This document shows positions 6,038 through 10,298 of a stretch of DNA of 10,298 nucleotides, one piece after another. The position numbers and the translations under genes were made by a program. The stretch comes from Nitrospirales bacterium (GTDB lineage: Bacteria > Nitrospirota > Nitrospiria > Nitrospirales > UBA8639). The stretch is from contig BQIY01000046.1 of the NCBI GenBank assembly GCA_021604265.1, forward strand, positions 1 to 10,298, read 5' to 3'. Positions within the stretch are counted from its first letter, which is position 1. Every line of letters starts with the position of its first letter. The notes under the pieces are model-generated. The model had not been told where the DNA came from, did no database searches, and worked only from the letters and a program-made list of their open reading frames with translations.

Positions 6038-6793
6038 ATGAAGCAGCAAGGCGTGTATTACCGATCACTCGTAACTATTGTCATACTTCTTTCGATGATC
6101 TTATTAGTAAGCGGGTGTAGTCATCGTTCAACTCATGCAACCGGTCATGGTCACAAAGTTACAAAGAGCAATATGCAAGACGAAAATTCTGGTCGACTTT
6201 CTTCTCTTGATGAGTTGTCACGTACTGGCAGCGGGCTTGACGGTTTTGGTCCAGGAGGAATTCCTAATAACCAGTCTTCCCATTCAGACGGGTTATTCTC
6301 GCAGGAGTCCTTAGAAACAGGGGATGCGGACATTAAACCGCTTTCGCCAACTGATCTGGCTAGACAATATTGGAATCAGCGGCGACAAGCCGAATTACTC
6401 TCCGACCGTTCAGGTCTTCATGATGTCTTTTTTGAATTAGATAGCTGGGAATTAACTGATGAAGCCAAGCAGGCCTTGATGAACAATGCTGAGATTCTAC
6501 GGTCAAATCCAGCCAATGCGGTGACGATTGAAGGGCATTGTGATGAGCGTGGGACTCGAGCCTACAATTATATTTTAGGGAAAAAGCGTGCATTGCGAGT
6601 GCAGAAATATTTAACCAGCCTTGGGGTATCGTCTTCCCAGTTGACGGTCATGACGTATGGAAAAGATAATCCATTGTGTCGTGGAGGCGCTGAGTCCTGT
6701 TTTCAGCAAAATCGGCGTGCCCATTTTTTACTTGGAGTCAAGGTTGCCGATGCCAGGCCGTGGGATACTGATCGGAATGAATGGATCGATTAA
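6038..6793 (+). CDS. pal: Peptidoglycan-associated lipoprotein Pal (OmpA-family)
   Basis: Starting at 6038 gives 251 residues. The N-terminus is a lipoprotein signal peptide: a short basic start, a hydrophobic stretch at 11-24, and lipobox LVSGC with Cys27 as the lipidated residue. A Ser/Gly-rich linker of about 100 residues follows, then an OmpA-like peptidoglycan-binding domain at about 128-233. It contains TIEGHCDERGTRAYNYILG (163-181; Asp169 contacts the meso-diaminopimelate side chain in the family), Arg184, and NRRAHF (225-230). Pal anchors the outer membrane to peptidoglycan and works with TolB and TolA during constriction. The protein is longer than E. coli Pal (173 residues), mostly in the linker. 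Cys214 and Cys221, in the loop before NRRAHF, could form a disulphide. cpoB follows after 37 bases, as in Tol-Pal operons, but tolQRAB are not in this window. Confidence 0.92.
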   Translation: MKQQGVYYRSLVTIVILLSMILLVSGCSHRSTHATGHGHKVTKSNMQDENSGRLSSLDELSRTGSGLDGFGPGGIPNNQSSHSDGLFSQESLETGDADIKPLSPTDLARQYWNQRRQAELLSDRSGLHDVFFELDSWELTDEAKQALMNNAEILRSNPANAVTIEGHCDERGTRAYNYILGKKRALRVQKYLTSLGVSSSQLTVMTYGKDNPLCRGGAESCFQQNRRAHFLLGVKVADARPWDTDRNEWID

Positions 6794-6830
6794 ACTTCTG
6801 TTACTTTAATATCATTGTTTGCCTAGAGAA

Positions 6831-8291
6831 ATGGTCTGTAGATTTGTGAATAATACCCAGAGAACATGTTCGGCCGTATTGGTCATCGTTTCTTGTTTGC
6901 TGAGCAGCGGATGCGTTGCACAACAGGCAGATGTGGTTCGCATCAAGCGTGACCTTGATGCTCGAATCACGAAGTTAGACAAGAGTAAAGTTGACCTGCA
7001 GCAGGCCGTGGAAGATGCCAATCAGGCTCTTCAGGAGGCTAATGGGATTATTACCACGCAGCGGGCTGAGATCCAAGAGCTGCTTGTCGCGCGTGCCGAA
7101 GTGATGGATCAAGTGACGACGATTAAAGATGGCGATTTATTTGAAGTACGCGGGGCGATTGATCAAAGCGAACATCACTTGCAATCGATCACGAAGCAAG
7201 TGGATCAACTTGGTCAAGAAGTTGTGGAGTCTCGAGGAGAGGCCCAGGAGCGTGAAAAGAATTTACGTTCCGGGGTCGAACAATTACAACAGCAAATTCA
7301 ACAGCAAAATGAGGTGCTTACTTCACAAGCTCAAAAAGTTTCTGAATTTCAAACCTCACTTGTTGATTTTAAAGGCGCGTTGGACATGGTTCGTCAGGCG
7401 CTCGTGGATCAGGAAGCTAAATTAGTCAAAACCGATACGCAGTTGGTCAGTTTGGCGAGTGCGCAGAATGGCAATAACGAAGTTGCGCAAGCTAATTGGG
7501 AGCAAATGAAGCAGAGTGTGGATAGTGTGGTTTCTGCATTTGAGCAGGTTAGTCAAACCCTTGCCGATCGACTCGATCAGCATGAGCGGACACTGGCACA
7601 AGTCGTCAAGAATCGATCACTGTCTGGAAAAGTTTCTTCACATCCGGAACGTCCTGCTGTTCCTTCGAGCACTGCAAGCCCAACTCCTGCTCAAGATCTT
7701 CGGCAGTCGCTTGCCAGTCTTTCACCTCCTCAGGCTGAGGAGACTGACCTGGATCAACCTTTGGCTTCTATGGATGTAAGAGATCGGCTCTTTGAACAAC
7801 ATACAACTCAAGCGTCACTGGAAGTGTTGGATCGGTCAAAAATTGTGCCCCGCCAATCATTACCTCGACAAGTTCAGCAGAATGCCGCACCAACCGACCA
7901 TGAAGTGGCCGTCTATCGGCAACAGTATGAACGGTTGCAAGCGGGCGATCTGCTTGGTGCTTTTCAGGGGTTTCGTCAATTTCTTCAGGAGTATCCTCGA
8001 TCTTCCCTCGCCTCAAATGCCCAGTACTGGTTAGGTGAGTGTTATTATGGACAACGGCAGTACGGCCAAGCTATTCGAGAGTTTGAACGGGTTATGAGCA
8101 GGTACCCGACGAGTGAGAAGGTGCCCGCCGCGTTATTGAAAATTGGGTATTCTCATTTAGGTCTTCATGATAAAAAAGCCGCGCGTTCAATGTTTCGTCA
8201 ACTCGTTCGCACCTACCCCAAAAGCCATGCCGCGTCTAAAGCCTATGCCAGACTGACTGAAGTGAATCGGCCTCGAAACGGGGCTTCCTGA
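6831..8291 (+). CDS. cpoB: Tol-Pal associated coiled-coil/TPR protein CpoB (YbgF), lipoprotein form
   Basis: The ATG at 6831 gives 486 residues. A TTG at 6819 would add four residues, and a GTG at 6846 is also possible; none has a strong ribosome site. The N-terminus has Arg4 and Arg11, a hydrophobic stretch and lipobox LSSGC (Cys28), so it is probably a lipoprotein. Residues about 35-265 are Gln/Glu/Lys-rich heptad-like coiled coil. A Pro/Ser-rich linker follows, then a TPR-type domain at about 358-476 with AQYWLGECYYGQRQYGQAI (397-415) and RYPTSEKVPAALLKIGYSHL (424-443), the hallmark of YbgF/CpoB. In E. coli, CpoB coordinates peptidoglycan synthesis by PBP1B with Tol-driven outer-membrane constriction. 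E. coli CpoB is 263 residues and not lipidated, so the length and the anchor are unusual. It should be co-transcribed with pal. Confidence 0.88.
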   Translation: MVCRFVNNTQRTCSAVLVIVSCLLSSGCVAQQADVVRIKRDLDARITKLDKSKVDLQQAVEDANQALQEANGIITTQRAEIQELLVARAEVMDQVTTIKDGDLFEVRGAIDQSEHHLQSITKQVDQLGQEVVESRGEAQEREKNLRSGVEQLQQQIQQQNEVLTSQAQKVSEFQTSLVDFKGALDMVRQALVDQEAKLVKTDTQLVSLASAQNGNNEVAQANWEQMKQSVDSVVSAFEQVSQTLADRLDQHERTLAQVVKNRSLSGKVSSHPERPAVPSSTASPTPAQDLRQSLASLSPPQAEETDLDQPLASMDVRDRLFEQHTTQASLEVLDRSKIVPRQSLPRQVQQNAAPTDHEVAVYRQQYERLQAGDLLGAFQGFRQFLQEYPRSSLASNAQYWLGECYYGQRQYGQAIREFERVMSRYPTSEKVPAALLKIGYSHLGLHDKKAARSMFRQLVRTYPKSHAASKAYARLTEVNRPRNGAS

Positions 8292-8296
8292 GCCCC
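8280..8296 (+). terminator. Hairpin overlapping the cpoB stop codon
   Basis: GGGGCT (8280-8285) pairs perfectly with AGCCCC (8291-8296) around a five-base loop. The stop codon TGA (8289-8291) lies in the loop and the first stem base. The following sequence is pyrimidine-rich but has no continuous T run, so an intrinsic terminator would be weak. It could instead protect the 3' end of the pal-cpoB mRNA. Confidence 0.4.
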
Positions 8297-8552
8297 CCAC
8301 GATATCTTTCCTCCCATTCTCACTTGTTCTTTTCAGACACCATGGCGAGTTCATATTCGTGTGGCTTAAATAGTTTCGAGACTACCTTTGCCTTCGAGTT
8401 GTTGAGTGTCGATCGTTGTGAGGATTAAGTTCTTCTGGATATTGGTCGATGCCTGAAGGATAGGGTTCAAAAAATCATTTTGTGGTGCTGACGTATTTCA
8501 ACAATATGAAAGAACGGTATGAAACTATGGAGTAGTGAACAGGACGTGACGC

Positions 8553-9749
8553 ATGACGAGTGACACAAGAAATCCTTCAGTGATCTTTGTCATCTTGATA
8601 GGAGCTTCTTTGTTGCTGGAAGGACTCATCTTTGCCCAATATATTGCGCCTAGTCATGAGACACATTTTTTTGAACATGATCCTCTGGGTGCAGATTTTA
8701 TCAATTATTGGACTGCCTCTATCTTAAATTCTAATGATCGAATAATGGAGATTTTTGATTATCAAAAATTTCATCAAGCTCAAACGGCATTATTAGGGCA
8801 TGAATATCAGCTTCGAATATGGTCCTATCCACCCCATTTCCTTTTTTATCTTATCCCACTGTCCTGGTTGCCATATCAATCAGCCTATATTCTTTGGAAT
8901 GTTGTCACATTTGGAATGTTTGCCGCAATTTTGTGGTGGCATGGAATTCGTGGTCCATGCATCATACTCCTGCTTCTTGCACCAGCGACATTTGTAAACA
9001 TTTTGACTGGACAGAATGGATTTTTGTCTGGTGCTCTTTTTATTGGAGGCTTATTATGTCTTCGAAAATATCCTCTCATCGCAGGTATGTTGTTTGGGTT
9101 TCTGTCTTACAAACCACATCTTGGAATACTTATTCCAGTTGTCTTACTCGCAATGCGTCAATGGAAGCCATTGATTAGTGCGGGCATCACTATTCTCTCT
9201 CTTGTGCTCACAAGCTTGTTCTTTCATGGATCTGAGATTTGGCATCTCTACTTAACGGTGACGACTAACAACAATGCGGTCATCTTGGAATCAGGGACAG
9301 GCTTCTTAATGTATATGATGCCTACGGTATTTATGAGTGGACGAATTCTTGACTTTGATATCGGAATGATATACTGGCTTCAAATTATTATATTGGTAGG
9401 TGTTATGATTGGAACGTATTGGGGGGTCAGGCATACGGCTATCCCTGAACTTCGTATTGCCCTGGTATCTATTGCTGTTTTTTTGGCTTCTCCCTATGCA
9501 CATAATTATGACATGACCATTTTATCCGCTGCCATTATCATGATTATTTTGCATGCCAACAGTCATGGATTTCTTTCTGGAGAGTCTGTGCTCTTAGGGG
9601 TTTCTTGGTTTCTTCCGATTGGCGTGATACTGCTGAATGCATTGGGAATTCCTATTTCTCCACTCATATTGGGCATGTTGTTTGTCTATCTTCTTCTTCG
9701 CATCAAAAACTCAATCCCGAATGATCCAAAATGGTCAGTGACGACTTGA
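8553..9749 (+). CDS. GT87-family (DUF2029) polytopic membrane glycosyltransferase
   Basis: This 398-residue protein has a first helix at about 9-31 and about ten hydrophobic segments in all. It carries family signatures: GADFINYW (46-53, with Asp48 in the first outer loop, the probable catalytic acid of GT-C enzymes), SYPPHFL (91-97), LTGQNGFLSGAL (151-162), SYKPHLGILIPV (185-196) and SPYAHNYDM (313-321). GT87 includes polyprenyl-phosphomannose-dependent alpha-mannosyltransferases of actinobacteria; outside them the sugar and acceptor are mostly unknown. It probably transfers a sugar from a lipid-phosphate donor on the periplasmic face. An AGGA (8541-8544) eight bases before the ATG supports the start. 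The gene looks A+T-richer than its left neighbours, which may only reflect its hydrophobic codons. The 261 bases before it (8292-8552) show no gene and no strong promoter. Confidence 0.85.
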   Translation: MTSDTRNPSVIFVILIGASLLLEGLIFAQYIAPSHETHFFEHDPLGADFINYWTASILNSNDRIMEIFDYQKFHQAQTALLGHEYQLRIWSYPPHFLFYLIPLSWLPYQSAYILWNVVTFGMFAAILWWHGIRGPCIILLLLAPATFVNILTGQNGFLSGALFIGGLLCLRKYPLIAGMLFGFLSYKPHLGILIPVVLLAMRQWKPLISAGITILSLVLTSLFFHGSEIWHLYLTVTTNNNAVILESGTGFLMYMMPTVFMSGRILDFDIGMIYWLQIIILVGVMIGTYWGVRHTAIPELRIALVSIAVFLASPYAHNYDMTILSAAIIMIILHANSHGFLSGESVLLGVSWFLPIGVILLNALGIPISPLILGMLFVYLLLRIKNSIPNDPKWSVTT

Positions 9750-9766
9750 TCGACCATAATTTTGTG

Positions 9767-9788
9767 GCCACCACACATGTGTGATGGC
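9767..9788. repeat. 22-base imperfect palindrome after the GT87 gene
   Basis: GCCAC-CACACA and TGTGTG-ATGGC are complementary at 10 of 11 positions, the exception being C9771 facing A9784. The core CACACATGTGTG (9772-9783) is a perfect palindrome. It starts 17 bases after the GT87 stop. No T run follows, and the arms have no loop, so an operator or weak hairpin is as likely as a terminator. Confidence 0.35.
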
Positions 9789-9998
9789 GAGCATATTGGC
9801 TTATATCCTACGTATACCTGTCAATTCGCTTAGAAATATCTTGGGTCATTATAGAAGTGGACTCTCCTATCTCTCGAAGACAACAGCGACCTTTTAATAA
9901 TGAATCATTTTATGCAAATTGTATTTTCCTAAATTTTTTCTGTTTTTACAGTCCATGCTGCGAAGTGGTTGTGTATGCTTGGTGGATAAGCCGTGTCT

Positions 9999-10004
9999 TA
10001 TAAA
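9999..10004 (+). promoter_or_regulatory. Possible -10 box before the lipid kinase gene
   Basis: TATAAA (five of six) lies 14 bases before the ATG at 10019, so a start near 10011 would give a leader of about 8 bases. No matching -35 is present at 16-19 bases; TTGGTG (9979-9984) is only 14 bases away. Low confidence. Confidence 0.25.
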
Positions 10005-10018
10005 ATGATAGAAGTATA

Positions 10019-10298
10019 ATGCCAGCCAAAGACTTGTTTTCTCCCAGAAACACGCTTGTTCTGTATAATCCAGTCTCCGGACGTAGAGAGGCTCAACGAA
10101 ACGCTGCTGCACTCGTGAAGTACCTTGGACATCATGGCTATCATGTCATACACACACAAGCTTCAGGTGGATATATCAGAGAGTATGTGGGGGAATTTGG
10201 AGACGTTTGGACGTCACTTATTTGTATAGGTGGAGATGGGACATTACTACAGCCTATAGCGGGCATTCCACCTCATGTGCCAATAGGGTTTTTCCCTG
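10019..10298 (+). CDS. Diacylglycerol-kinase-family lipid kinase, N-terminal part (truncated by window edge)
   Basis: The ATG at 10019 opens 93 codons that run off the right edge. LVLYNPVSGRREAQR (13-27) and CIGGDGTLLQPI (69-80) are the first phosphate-binding strand and the GGDGT nucleotide motif of the DAGK_cat domain shared by DgkB, YegS and eukaryotic diacylglycerol and sphingosine kinases. Full proteins are about 300 residues, so about two thirds is missing, including the expected GTAND motif just downstream. It would phosphorylate a lipid hydroxyl with ATP at the inner face of the membrane; the substrate is not determinable. NAD kinase also has GGDGT, but the NPVSG start favours a lipid kinase. 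The ribosome site is weak (AGAAG at 10010-10014, four bases from the ATG). The 269 bases before it contain no gene I can support. Confidence 0.85.
   Translation, partial: MPAKDLFSPRNTLVLYNPVSGRREAQRNAAALVKYLGHHGYHVIHTQASGGYIREYVGEFGDVWTSLICIGGDGTLLQPIAGIPPHVPIGFFP

Noticed and set aside
7129..7425. 98-residue frame inside cpoB, and similar frames at 7516-7779 and 7792-8034
   Set aside because: Shadows in other frames of the continuous cpoB coding sequence.
8819..9178. 119-residue plus-strand frame inside the GT87 gene
   Set aside because: Out-of-frame shadow; the GT87 frame carries all family motifs through this region.

Overview
The window looks like chromosomal sequence from a Gram-negative bacterium. 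It has outer-membrane lipoproteins (Pal, and a lipidated CpoB) and a MurNAc-recycling gene pair. G+C is roughly half, and several genes have weak or no Shine-Dalgarno sequence. The gene styles (GH15 trehalase-like N-terminus, PAS/GAF/PAS/GGDEF protein, long CpoB with a lipobox) would fit Nitrospirota, possibly a marine-type Nitrospira. That is an inference from gene style only; no taxonomic marker gene is present.

Layout. 1-764 (minus): N-terminal third of a GH15 glucoamylase/trehalase-like hydrolase, cut by the left edge. 765-1471: a long divergent intergenic region with several inverted and direct repeats and one weak small-ORF candidate on the minus strand with a very strong Shine-Dalgarno. 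1472-3350 (plus): amgK-murU, the anomeric MurNAc/GlcNAc kinase and the MurNAc-1-phosphate uridylyltransferase of cell-wall recycling. They lie behind a near-consensus promoter that sits so close to the AUG that the mRNA should be leaderless. 3511-5508 (plus): a cytoplasmic PAS-GAF-PAS-GGDEF diguanylate cyclase with its own likely promoter. 5509-6037: about 530 bases without a recognisable gene. 6038-8291 (plus): pal and cpoB (ybgF), two lipoproteins of the Tol-Pal cell-envelope system, both longer than the E. coli versions; tolQ, tolR, tolA and tolB are not in the window. 8553-9749 (plus): a polytopic GT87 (DUF2029) membrane glycosyltransferase. 10019-10298 (plus): N-terminus of a diacylglycerol-kinase-type lipid kinase, cut by the right edge.

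How the genes fit together. Most of the window concerns the envelope. AmgK-MurU would turn recovered MurNAc into UDP-MurNAc. Pal and CpoB would tether the outer membrane to peptidoglycan and coordinate constriction with wall synthesis. GT87 and the lipid kinase would act on lipid-linked substrates. The diguanylate cyclase in the middle probably couples a cytoplasmic signal to c-di-GMP; no link to its neighbours is visible beyond adjacency. I do not see a mobile element, CRISPR array, tRNA or rRNA. I also do not see a clearly new multi-gene system; the most useful leads are the leaderless amgK promoter, the enlarged and detached pal-cpoB pair, and the structured 765-1471 intergenic region.
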